64,000 bases of DNA from Methylibium sp. NZG (GTDB lineage: Bacteria > Pseudomonadota > Gammaproteobacteria > Burkholderiales > Burkholderiaceae_C): the NCBI GenBank assembly GCA_001263235.1, contig LGRD01000002.1, positions 310,001-374,000 of the forward strand, read 5' to 3'. Made by a program: the position numbers and the translations under genes. This document shows, in pieces, positions 1 to 7,479 of the stretch. Under the pieces are notes generated by a model. That model made no database searches. It worked only from the letters and a program-made list of their open reading frames with translations, and was not told the origin of the DNA. Within the stretch, counting starts at the first letter, position 1. Every line of letters starts with the position of its first letter.

Positions 1-2
1 AG

Positions 3-47
3 GCCGCGCGCGACCACAGCCTCAACATGCTGTACGTCGGCGCCTGA
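3..47 (+). CDS. C-terminal end of an unidentified gene (partial)
   Basis: The third forward frame is open from the left edge and ends in TGA at 45-47, giving a 14-residue tail ending in LNMLYVGA. A rho-independent terminator follows 26 bases later, which supports this being the end of a real transcription unit. Too little is present to name the protein. The frame choice rests on plausible amino-acid composition and the terminator position. Confidence 0.4.
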   Translation, partial: AARDHSLNMLYVGA

Positions 48-73
48 TCGGCGCTCGCGTTCCGCGATCCAAC

Positions 74-98
74 AAGCCGCCTCCGGGCGGCTTTTTGT
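74..98 (+). terminator. Rho-independent terminator
   Basis: GCCGCC (76-81) pairs with GGCGGC (86-91) around a 4-base loop. The stem is extended by AA/TT and followed by a T-rich tail (TTTTTGTT). It closes the unit that ends at 47 and precedes the dehydrogenase starting at 144. Confidence 0.85.
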
Positions 99-143
99 TG
101 CGCGCCTTTGTGAATGCGACCTTGCCGCGACAATCGCGGGCCC

Positions 144-1826
144 ATGTTGCGAATCACCGAACTGCGCCTGCCGCTGAACCACGCCGAGCCCGCGTTGCGC
201 GCCGCGGTGGTGGCGCGCTTGAGCATCGCGGAAGAGGCGCTGACCGCCTTCACGGTGTTCAAGCGCAGCTTTGACGCGCGCAAGAAGTCGGCTGTGGTGC
301 TGATCTACACCGTCGATTGCGAGGTGCACGACGAAGCCGCGGTGTTGGCGCGTTTGAGCGCCGACCCGCACGTCAAGCCGTCGCCCGACACGCGCTACCG
401 CCCGGTCGGCCACGCGCCGGCCGGTTACTCGACGGAAGGCGCCGCGAGTGACCGGCCGCGCCCGGTCGTCGTCGGCTTCGGCCCGTGCGGCCTGTTCGCC
501 GCGCTGGTGCTGGCGCAGATGGGCTTGCGGCCGATCGTGCTGGAGCGCGGCCGGCCGGTGCGCGAGCGCACGCAAGACACCTGGGGCTTGTGGCGGCGCG
601 GCGTGCTCGACCCGGAGTCGAACGTGCAGTTCGGCGAGGGCGGCGCCGGCACGTTCTCGGACGGCAAGCTGTGGAGCCAGATCAGCGACCCGCGCCACCT
701 CACGCGCAAGGTGCTCGAAGAATTCGTCAAGGCCGGCGCGCCGGAGGAAATCCTGTTCGTCGGCAAGCCGCACATCGGCACCTTCCGGCTCGTCGGCGTG
801 GTCGAGAAGATGCGCGCGGAGTTGCTGGCGCTGGGGGCGGACGTGCGCTTCGGTGCGCGTGTGAGCGATGTGCTGATCGAATCCGGCCAGGATCGTGGCC
901 AGATCCGCGGCTTGCAACTCGCCAGCGGCGAACAATTGCGCGCCGACCACGTGGTGCTGGCGCTCGGCCACAGCGCGCGCGACACGTTTGCGATGCTGCA
1001 CGCGCGTGGCGTGTTCATGGAGGCCAAGCCGTTCTCGGTCGGTTTTCGCATCGAGCACCCGCAGTCGCTGATCGACAGCGCGCGCTTCGGCCCGAGTGCG
1101 GGCCACCCGATCCTCGGCGCGGCCGACTACAAGCTGGTGCACCACGCTGGCAATGGGTTGGCGCGCGGCCGCTCGGTCTACAGCTTTTGCATGTGCCCGG
1201 GCGGCACGGTGGTGGCGGCCACGTCGGAGCCCGAGCGGGTGGTGACGAACGGCATGAGCCAGTACTCACGCAACGAACGCAATGCGAACGCGGGCATCGT
1301 GGTCGGCATCCTGCCTCAGGACTATCGGCAAGACAGCGGCTCCACCGGGCCGGTGAACCCGCTCGATGGCCTCGCGTTCCAGCGCCACTGGGAGTCGCGC
1401 GCGTTCGAGTTGGGCGGTGGCGGATACCACGCGCCGGGGCAGCTCGTGGGCGACTTCATCCGAGGTCAGCGCTCAAGCGAGTTCGGCGCCGTGCTGCCGT
1501 CGTACAAGCCCGGCGTGCGCCTGGGCGACCTGGCCACGAGCCTGCCCGCGTACGCGATCGCTGCCATCCGCGAGGCGCTGCCGGCCTTCGAGCGCCAGAT
1601 CAAGGGCTTCTCCATGCCGGACGCGGTGCTCACAGGTGTGGAGACTCGCACCTCGTCGCCCTTGCGCATCACGCGCGGCAAAGACCACCAGAGCCTGAAC
1701 GTACGCGGGTTGTACCCGGCCGGCGAAGGCGCGGGTTATGCCGGCGGCATCATGTCGGCCGGCGTCGACGGGATCGAGGTGGCCGAGGCGGTGGGGCGGT
1801 CGATGCTGGGCCCCCAGGCCGAGTAG
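144..1826 (+). CDS. FAD-dependent dehydrogenase (COG2509-type flavoprotein)
   Basis: This is a large cytoplasmic flavoprotein of about 560 residues. A Rossmann dinucleotide-binding motif VVVGFGPCGLFAAL lies near residue 110, after an N-terminal ~100-residue domain typical of this uncharacterised NAD(FAD)-utilising dehydrogenase family. The family signature VQFGEGGAGTFSDGKL follows the FAD motif. A C-terminal GEGAGYAGGIMSAGVDG segment is the second FAD contact that closes these folds. The start at 144 (MLRITEL) fits the family better than the ATG-less extension from 114. The substrate is unknown for the family, which is often described only as an FAD-dependent oxidoreductase. It stands alone, behind a terminator and convergent with the next cluster. 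Confidence 0.85.
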   Translation: MLRITELRLPLNHAEPALRAAVVARLSIAEEALTAFTVFKRSFDARKKSAVVLIYTVDCEVHDEAAVLARLSADPHVKPSPDTRYRPVGHAPAGYSTEGAASDRPRPVVVGFGPCGLFAALVLAQMGLRPIVLERGRPVRERTQDTWGLWRRGVLDPESNVQFGEGGAGTFSDGKLWSQISDPRHLTRKVLEEFVKAGAPEEILFVGKPHIGTFRLVGVVEKMRAELLALGADVRFGARVSDVLIESGQDRGQIRGLQLASGEQLRADHVVLALGHSARDTFAMLHARGVFMEAKPFSVGFRIEHPQSLIDSARFGPSAGHPILGAADYKLVHHAGNGLARGRSVYSFCMCPGGTVVAATSEPERVVTNGMSQYSRNERNANAGIVVGILPQDYRQDSGSTGPVNPLDGLAFQRHWESRAFELGGGGYHAPGQLVGDFIRGQRSSEFGAVLPSYKPGVRLGDLATSLPAYAIAAIREALPAFERQIKGFSMPDAVLTGVETRTSSPLRITRGKDHQSLNVRGLYPAGEGAGYAGGIMSAGVDGIEVAEAVGRSMLGPQAE

Positions 1827-1918
1827 GTGGCCATCAAGCAGCCGCCGCGGATCCAGCTTTGCCGGTCCGCCAGCGGCGCCCCCTTGAGGGGGAGCGGCGA
1901 AGCCGCTTCGGGGGTGGG

Positions 1919-3055
1919 TCAATCATCCCGGTCGGTGTTGGCGCCGGTCAGATGCCACGGAACGCCAGCGGCAATCGCGGCGTTGAGAACGTCGTCGCGG
2001 CAGCGCACGCTCAGGGTTTCCGCGTCAGCGCGGTGCGCAAAGAAGCCGAGCCGGCGCAGCACCCGTTCGTTCTGCGGGTGGCACGCGATCACCGTGATGC
2101 GCTCGCACCCCAGCGCGCGGGCCTGCTTGAAGCAACGGCACAGCAGCGCGGTGAGCACGGCCGCGCCCCGATCGTCGGCGCGCGCCAGCATGTCTTCGAT
2201 GACCATCACCTGCTTGCCGTCCTCGGAAGCCTTGGCGCGCACCGCGATCCAGCCCACCAGCTCAGCCCCCTCACGAGCCGCCCACACGGTGTAGGCCGAG
2301 CGCGGGTTCTCCATCAAGCGCCAGTTCTGGAAGTGCGCATCGCGGTCCACCGCAATCTCGGCGCCGCTGCGTGACGCACTCACGAGCGCGTCGATGCCAG
2401 CGTCGAAACGAGCCAGTGGCTCGATGCGCAGCGAGCGCGTGCGCGTGAGCGCCACGCTCCCGCGCCACAGCGCCATGCCCCAGCCCGCCAGCGCGCCGAC
2501 GACCGGCGCGCGCACGCCGGAATGCCAGCGCCGACTCAACGTCGGGCCAAACTCGAACAGATGAGCGTAAGAACGCCGGTCTGGCAGGCGCTCGAACACG
2601 CGCGTCACGAGCGCACGCGAGTTCGCATTCGAGCCGATCGCCAGCACGCAGTCGACGCGCTCGCACAAGTGCATCGCCATCCAGACGCCGAGGCCGACGC
2701 CGTCGAACTCCGGCCGCACCGCAATGTCCATCACCGACAGGCCATCAACCGCACGCCCCTGGTGCCGCACGCGGATGCGCTCCGAGCCGAGCATCGCCAG
2801 CACCTCGTCGCCGCGCTTGACGACCCAGCACTCGCCGCCGCCACGGCCGGGCGAGCCCAAGTCGTAGCGCCAGCCGAGATAGCGCGCGTCGTCCCAGGTC
2901 AGCGCGTCGCCGATGACCTGGCGGCGCAGTGCGACGAGCTGCGTCAGCTCGGCCGGTGTTGCCGCCACGAAGCCCGCCGCGAGCGCCTCGGGCGGCAGCC
3001 CCAAGGCCCTCGAAACAAGTGCGGTGGTCTTCGGGTAGGACGGGACGCGCGCCAT
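1919..3055 (-). CDS. Double GNAT-domain acyltransferase-like protein
   Basis: The protein has about 378 residues and two GNAT-like halves. The first carries VMDIAVRPEFDGVGLGVWM, an acetyl-CoA/acyl-ACP loop type segment near residue 135. The second carries VIEDMLARADDRGAAVLTALL followed by CERITVIACHPQNERVLRRLGF, a typical GNAT C-terminal strand and helix. The likely start is ATG at 3055, 20 bases after the stop of the carrier-protein gene; the open frame runs further upstream but into that gene. It is the last gene of the nine-gene minus-strand cluster. GNAT enzymes move acyl groups from CoA or ACP to amines, so a final acyl transfer step is a reasonable inference. The acceptor is unknown. 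Confidence 0.7.
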   Translation of the reverse strand: MARVPSYPKTTALVSRALGLPPEALAAGFVAATPAELTQLVALRRQVIGDALTWDDARYLGWRYDLGSPGRGGGECWVVKRGDEVLAMLGSERIRVRHQGRAVDGLSVMDIAVRPEFDGVGLGVWMAMHLCERVDCVLAIGSNANSRALVTRVFERLPDRRSYAHLFEFGPTLSRRWHSGVRAPVVGALAGWGMALWRGSVALTRTRSLRIEPLARFDAGIDALVSASRSGAEIAVDRDAHFQNWRLMENPRSAYTVWAAREGAELVGWIAVRAKASEDGKQVMVIEDMLARADDRGAAVLTALLCRCFKQARALGCERITVIACHPQNERVLRRLGFFAHRADAETLSVRCRDDVLNAAIAAGVPWHLTGANTDRDD

Positions 3056-3074
3056 GCAGTGCGCAGCGTGACTC

Positions 3075-3323
3075 TCAGTCGACCAAGGCGCCGTGGCGGC
3101 GCAACAGGTCGATGACATCGGCCACGCGGGCCATCGCGCGCGACGCTTCGGCCGTCAGCTCGATGTTGAAACGTTCGTCCAACTCGGCCATCAGGCTCAA
3201 CGCGCCCATCGAGTCCCAGCCCGCGATCGCATCGCGTGCGGTGGCGGGCGCGAGGCGATCGAGCGGCTCGTCAAAGGTTTCGGCCAGAAGATGAAGTGCC
3301 TGCAAGGTCGAAATCGGTTTCAT
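3075..3323 (-). CDS. Acyl carrier protein (second in cluster)
   Basis: This is an 82-residue carrier protein. The motif GWDSMGALSL places the phosphopantetheine serine at about residue 38 (DSM), followed by a helix ending in FNIELTAEA, the usual ACP layout. The ATG at 3323 is preferred; a TTG at 3353 would add ten residues with no sign of homology. It lies just downstream of the reductase and upstream of the double GNAT, so it likely carries the acyl chain made by the KAS III and reductase. It is divergent from the other ACP in the cluster (7186-7443), which suggests separate partners. Confidence 0.85.
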   Translation of the reverse strand: MKPISTLQALHLLAETFDEPLDRLAPATARDAIAGWDSMGALSLMAELDERFNIELTAEASRAMARVADVIDLLRRHGALVD

Positions 3324-3389
3324 TCCAGTTTGCTTCCACAAGAGCTTGCCCAAGAGCCTCCACCACAGCGAAAAGCCGCGGCTCGGCCG

Positions 3390-4154
3390 TCATTGCAAAG
3401 AATACCCACCATCGATCACGAGGTCGGCCCCTGTGACCCAGGCATTGAAGGGATCGAGCAAGAAACTCGCCGCTCGCGCCACGTCCTGCACACTTCCGGC
3501 CCCGAGCGGGTGTAACGCTTCGATACGAGACCACTGCTCCGCCGTCATGCGCGAGCCCGCCGACGCGGTCATCGCGGTCTTCACCAGCCCCGGCGACACA
3601 CAGTTCACACGCACGCGGCGCGGCGCCAGCTCCAGCGCCATCGCGCGCACCGCGGCGGCCACCGCACCCTTGGTAGCGCAATAGGCAATCTGCCCCGGCG
3701 CGCCGACGTGGGCGTAGACCGACGAGATCCACAACACGCTGCCGCCGTCCTCGCGCAGCACCGCGCGCTCGCACAAGGCGCGCGCCAGCTCCAACCCGGC
3801 CTGGAAATTGATGTCCATCAACGTGCGAACGCGGTCCGGCCGCGTTGCGGCCAGCGGCAACGTTTGCGCCAGGCCGGCGGCGTGGCACAGGCCGTAGAGC
3901 CGGCCGGTCTGTTCGGCCAGCGCACGCACTGCCGGCGCGATGCCGTTCAGCTCGGCCAGGTCGATCGGGCAGACGCGCGTGCGCTCGGCCGGGCCGGCAA
4001 GTTCGGCGGTCTCGTGCAGCCGCTCGACGTTGCGCCCGATCAAGGCCACGCGCGCGCCTTGCGCCACGAGCTGCAGCGCGATGCCGCGGCCGATGCCCGA
4101 CGACGCGCCGGAGACGGCGACCCACCGATCGCCAAATGCAGACACTGCGTTCAT
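3390..4154 (-). CDS. Short-chain dehydrogenase/reductase, FabG-like
   Basis: This is a 254-residue classical SDR. The NADP-binding motif SGASSGIGRGIAL sits near the N-terminus. The catalytic Tyr-Lys is seen in AYCATKGAVAAAV after the serine of LWISSVYAH. The C-terminus ends in VTGADLVIDGGYSLQ, as in 3-oxoacyl-ACP reductases. The start ATG at 4154 overlaps the KAS III stop in an ATGA arrangement, so the two are translationally coupled. The coupling points to reduction of the 3-oxoacyl product of the synthase to a 3-hydroxyacyl chain. The exact chain is unknown. Confidence 0.88.
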   Translation of the reverse strand: MNAVSAFGDRWVAVSGASSGIGRGIALQLVAQGARVALIGRNVERLHETAELAGPAERTRVCPIDLAELNGIAPAVRALAEQTGRLYGLCHAAGLAQTLPLAATRPDRVRTLMDINFQAGLELARALCERAVLREDGGSVLWISSVYAHVGAPGQIAYCATKGAVAAAVRAMALELAPRRVRVNCVSPGLVKTAMTASAGSRMTAEQWSRIEALHPLGAGSVQDVARAASFLLDPFNAWVTGADLVIDGGYSLQ

Positions 4155-5191
4155 CCTCGCGGCACCTGCCCCGTGTATCTCGAATGCAGCAACACCGCGT
4201 CGGCGTCGAGCCGCGTCAGCGCTGCGCCCCACGACAGGCCAACCCCGTAGCCCAACATCATCACCGTGGCCGGCGCCGCGCGCGGCGTGGCGCCGAGCGC
4301 CTGCGTCAGCGCCACCGCGACCGACGGCCCGCCGCAGTTGCCGAAGTTCTCCAGCACGATCGGTGTGCGGTCTTCGGGCAGGCCGCACTTCTTGGTCAGG
4401 TGCTTCATGATGAAGCGGTTGGACTGGTGGAAGAGGAACCAGTCGATGTCGGCCACGGTCTTGTCGGCAAAGGCCAGCGTGTCGCGGATCAGCGCCGGCA
4501 CGCGCTTGAGGGTGAAGTTGAAGACGGCCGCGCCGTCCATGCGCACGAAGTGGTCGCGAGGGTCAGCGGGAAAACGGTCGCGGAAGCCACCGCCGCGGAT
4601 GATCAGGCTGTCGCTGCCGGCGCCGTCGCTGTGCAGCGTGTAGACCGACGTGTCGTCGCCGGCCAGCTCCAGCGCGGTGGCCGAGCCGGCGTCGCTGAAC
4701 AGCAGCGAGGTGGCGTGGTCATCGGGGCTGGTGAAGCGGCTCGGCGTGTCGCCGTTCAACATCAGGATGCGCTGGTGGCCGCCGGCCTTGAGCATCGTCG
4801 AGGCGATGTACAACCCGTACGGGTAGCCCGAACAGCCCTGCCCCATGTCGAAAGACGCGCAGTGGTCGCCCAAGCCCAGCCACTTTTGCAGCAGGTTGCT
4901 GGATGACGGCAGCACATAGTCGGGCGACTGCGTGACCATGATCAACCCGGTGATCGACTCGCGCGCCCAGCCGAGCCGGTCGAGCAAGGCGACCGCGGCC
5001 TCGAAGCACAGGTCGGCCGAGGTCACACCCGCATCGACCACCGGCCGGTGCTTCACGCCGGCCATCGAGACGACCTTGCGCACTTCGTCCACGCCGAAGT
5101 CCTTGCCGAAGTCGAGGTTGTCGACCGAGCGCGCCGGCACGCAGGTGGCAACACCCGCGATGCGAATTCCTTGCAGCCTTGTCTGGCTCAA
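4151..5191 (-). CDS. Beta-ketoacyl-ACP synthase III-like enzyme
   Basis: The protein has 346 residues and a thiolase fold. The complete KAS III triad is visible: Cys120 in DMGQGCSGYPYG, His255 in FLFHQSNRF and Asn285 in ENFGNCGGPS. The HQSNRFI and FGNCGGPSVAVAL blocks are those of the FabH-like proteins found in secondary-metabolite and surface-polysaccharide loci rather than housekeeping FabH, which normally lies in a fab operon. It would condense a starter acyl group with malonyl-ACP. It is coupled to the downstream reductase by an ATGA overlap and follows the PrmC-like methyltransferase by 27 bases. Confidence 0.88.
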   Translation of the reverse strand: MSQTRLQGIRIAGVATCVPARSVDNLDFGKDFGVDEVRKVVSMAGVKHRPVVDAGVTSADLCFEAAVALLDRLGWARESITGLIMVTQSPDYVLPSSSNLLQKWLGLGDHCASFDMGQGCSGYPYGLYIASTMLKAGGHQRILMLNGDTPSRFTSPDDHATSLLFSDAGSATALELAGDDTSVYTLHSDGAGSDSLIIRGGGFRDRFPADPRDHFVRMDGAAVFNFTLKRVPALIRDTLAFADKTVADIDWFLFHQSNRFIMKHLTKKCGLPEDRTPIVLENFGNCGGPSVAVALTQALGATPRAAPATVMMLGYGVGLSWGAALTRLDADAVLLHSRYTGQVPRG

Positions 5192-5218
5192 CGCCTTCTC
5201 CCTGTGTCGCTCAATTCT

Positions 5219-6178
5219 TTACCGCTGCGCCAGCACCGCGCGCGGTTCGCCGTGTTGGTTGTCGAGCGCGCGCACCGATCGGAACTGGCCCGTGCCCTGC
5301 ATGCGCTTGACCATCGCCGACGCCTGCCCCAGGCCCACCTCGACCGCGAGCCAGCCGCCCGGCCGCAGGTACAGCGGCGCCTCCCGCACGACGCGGTTCA
5401 GGATCGCGATGCCCAGCGGCCCGCCGTCGAAGGCCAGCCGCGGCTCGAAGCCGCCGATCTCGCTCGCCATCGTGTCCACCTTTTTGCTGGAGATGTACGG
5501 CGGGTTGCACACCAGCAGGTCCACGCGACCGTGGAAGGCGGGCTCGTTGAACGGCTCCAGCAGGTCGCCGCAGCGCAGTTCGACGCGCGCATCGAGCCCC
5601 AAGTGCTGCGCGTTGCGGCGCGCCAAGTCCACCGCGTCGGCCGACAGGTCGGCAGCGTAGACGCGAGCGGTGGGCGCGTGGTGCGCCAGCGCGAGCGCGA
5701 GGTTGCCCGAGCCGGTGCAGACGTCGACGACGGTGACCGCGGCGCCTTTGGTGTTGCCGTTCGTTCCGACGTTCGTGCCTCCGTTCGCAGCCTCGGCCGC
5801 CGCAGCCACCAGCTCGCGCAGCACGTTCAGCGCCGCGCCGCCGAGCAGTTCGGTCTCAGCGCGCGGGATCAGCGCATCTTTGCCGGCCAGCATCTCCAGC
5901 CCCATGAAATGCTGGCGGCCGCTGAGGTGCGCCAGCGGCGTGCCGGCCAGGCGTTGCTCGATGAGTGCGTCGAGCCGCGCCGCGCCGCTGGCGTCCAGCG
6001 GAAGCAGCGCCGTGCGCGCTGCGGCCTCGACCGACAACGCGTGGCCGGCCGCGAGGTGCCACAGGGTCCGCAGCGTCGCATCGACGGTCTCTTCAGGCTT
6101 GTCGGGCAGCGTCTGCAGCCGCTCAGTCAGCGCGGCGCAGCGGGTCAGGAAAGGTTCGTCGCGTGACAGGTCGCCCAT
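5219..6178 (-). CDS. PrmC/HemK-like SAM-dependent methyltransferase
   Basis: The protein has about 319 residues. SAM-binding motif I is VVDVCTGSGNLALAL, and the amide-methyltransferase signature NPPYIS follows about 70 residues later. The PRAETELL segment matches the PrmC family, which N5-methylates glutamine amides of release factors. Housekeeping prmC normally lies beside prfA; here it sits between an NadE-like enzyme and a KAS III. A paralogue that methylates an amide made by the cluster is a possible inference. The Asn/Gly/Thr-rich stretch NGGTNVGTNGNTKG between the two domains is unusual. I chose ATG 6178, one base after the upstream stop; ATG 6196 would overlap the upstream gene. Confidence 0.75.
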   Translation of the reverse strand: MGDLSRDEPFLTRCAALTERLQTLPDKPEETVDATLRTLWHLAAGHALSVEAAARTALLPLDASGAARLDALIEQRLAGTPLAHLSGRQHFMGLEMLAGKDALIPRAETELLGGAALNVLRELVAAAAEAANGGTNVGTNGNTKGAAVTVVDVCTGSGNLALALAHHAPTARVYAADLSADAVDLARRNAQHLGLDARVELRCGDLLEPFNEPAFHGRVDLLVCNPPYISSKKVDTMASEIGGFEPRLAFDGGPLGIAILNRVVREAPLYLRPGGWLAVEVGLGQASAMVKRMQGTGQFRSVRALDNQHGEPRAVLAQR

Positions 6179-6179
6179 C

Positions 6180-7181
6180 TCAGCCACCCGCTTCATGAAC
6201 CGGCTCGACCAGCATCGGCCGCGCGTGCAGGTAGTGCGTGGTGCGCCGCTTGGCCTCGATGTCGGCGTAGATGAAGGCCGCGTGTTCGGCGTCGATGTTC
6301 AGCGCCGCCGCCAGCTCAACCGCCGGCACCTGGTGGTTGTGCGCCCACAGCGCCACGTCCATCTGCTGGTGGGGCAGCGCAAAGTAGAACTCATCCTGCC
6401 CCTGCGCCATGCTGTAGGTGTCGGTCGTCGGCGTCGCGTTGCACACCGCGTCGGGCAGGGCGAGAAAGCGCGCCAGCGCGTAGACCTGGGTCTTGTACAG
6501 GTGCGCGATCGGCTTGATGTCGGCCGCGCCGTCGCCGTTCTTGACGAAGAAGCCCTGGTCGTATTCGAGCCGGTTCGGCGTGCCGATCACCGCATAGTTC
6601 AGCCGGTCGGCGTGGAAATACTCGACCGTCTTGCGGATGCGCTGCTTGAAGTTGGTGGCCGAGACGATCTGCAGGTATTCGCGGATCGGCAGGCGTTTTT
6701 CGAACACATCGCCGCTGGGCGACTGCACGACCAGCTTGAAGAAGTTGACGCGGCCTTGCGCGCCACCCGAGATCGCGATCTTGCTCTTCCAGCCCGCCGC
6801 GTAGTCGGGGAACACCGCGCGCATCGCGTCGTCACGCCAGCGGTAGCAGCCGATCGCCTCCAGCGTCGGGCCGATGTGTTCGAGTTGGTACTTGATACCC
6901 AGTTGTTCGGCGACCTGCGTGCCCAGGTCGGCGCTGCTGCTCGATGAATCGTGCTCGGGCAGCAGCAGGCCGAAGACCTTGCCCGCGCCGAGCGCGCGCA
7001 CCGCGAGCGCGCCGCAGACCGAGCTGTCCACGCCACCTGAGAGCGCGATGATCACGCCGCGCTTGTGCAATTGCGTGCCGACCGCATCGACCATCCAGCG
7101 CGAGATCTTCTCGACCTCGGCGGCGCAGTCGATCGTCAGCGTGTCGGCATTCAGCCGGCTCTGTGCCATCACTGCAGCCAT
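6180..7181 (-). CDS. NadE-like ATP pyrophosphatase / amide synthetase
   Basis: The protein has 333 residues. The PP-loop motif ALSGGVDSS (residues 47-54) is the ATP-pyrophosphatase signature of ammonia-dependent NAD synthetases. The segment KNGDGAADIKPIAHLYKTQV is the NadE metal and substrate loop. No glutaminase domain is present, so ammonia would have to come from elsewhere, for example the AsnB-type protein of the same cluster. It is longer than typical ammonia-dependent NadE and lies inside a biosynthetic cluster with two carrier proteins. It may therefore be a paralogue that adenylates and amidates a different carboxylate. A housekeeping NAD synthetase role cannot be excluded. ATG at 7181 is used; ATG 7169 is possible. 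Confidence 0.75.
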   Translation of the reverse strand: MAAVMAQSRLNADTLTIDCAAEVEKISRWMVDAVGTQLHKRGVIIALSGGVDSSVCGALAVRALGAGKVFGLLLPEHDSSSSSADLGTQVAEQLGIKYQLEHIGPTLEAIGCYRWRDDAMRAVFPDYAAGWKSKIAISGGAQGRVNFFKLVVQSPSGDVFEKRLPIREYLQIVSATNFKQRIRKTVEYFHADRLNYAVIGTPNRLEYDQGFFVKNGDGAADIKPIAHLYKTQVYALARFLALPDAVCNATPTTDTYSMAQGQDEFYFALPHQQMDVALWAHNHQVPAVELAAALNIDAEHAAFIYADIEAKRRTTHYLHARPMLVEPVHEAGG

Positions 7182-7185
7182 CGCT

Positions 7186-7443
7186 TCAAGCCGGCACGAG
7201 CTTGCGGCGCACGTAGGCGTCGATGTTGTCCAGGCTGTCCAGGTTCTCCGGGACCATCTCGTCGTCAGTCACTGCAAAGCCGTAGGTCTCTTCGATGAAG
7301 CTCACCAGTTCGAGGAAGCCGGTGGAGTCGACCACGTGCGTCTCCATGAACGAGTCGGCGTCCTTCAGGTGGTCGGCATTGCCGCCCATGATGAAGTTGT
7401 CGACGATGTAGGCGCGAACCTTGGCCTTGATGTTGTCTTGCAT
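7186..7443 (-). CDS. Acyl carrier protein (first in cluster)
   Basis: The protein has 85 residues. The motif HVVDSTGFLELV places the phosphopantetheine serine at residue 40, followed by EETYGFAVTDDEM, the acidic recognition helix of carrier proteins. It lies between the AMP-forming ligase (36 bases upstream) and the NadE-like gene (start 4 bases after its stop). That is the usual setting for a stand-alone carrier loaded by the ligase. Confidence 0.9.
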   Translation of the reverse strand: MQDNIKAKVRAYIVDNFIMGGNADHLKDADSFMETHVVDSTGFLELVSFIEETYGFAVTDDEMVPENLDSLDNIDAYVRRKLVPA

Positions 7444-7479
7444 GGTGAGGTGTCCCTGTGAAATGAACTTGGTGTGAGG

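Noticed and set aside
3324-3353. TTG start at 3353 for the second carrier protein
   Set aside because: It adds ten residues not seen in carrier proteins; the ATG at 3323 gives the expected length.
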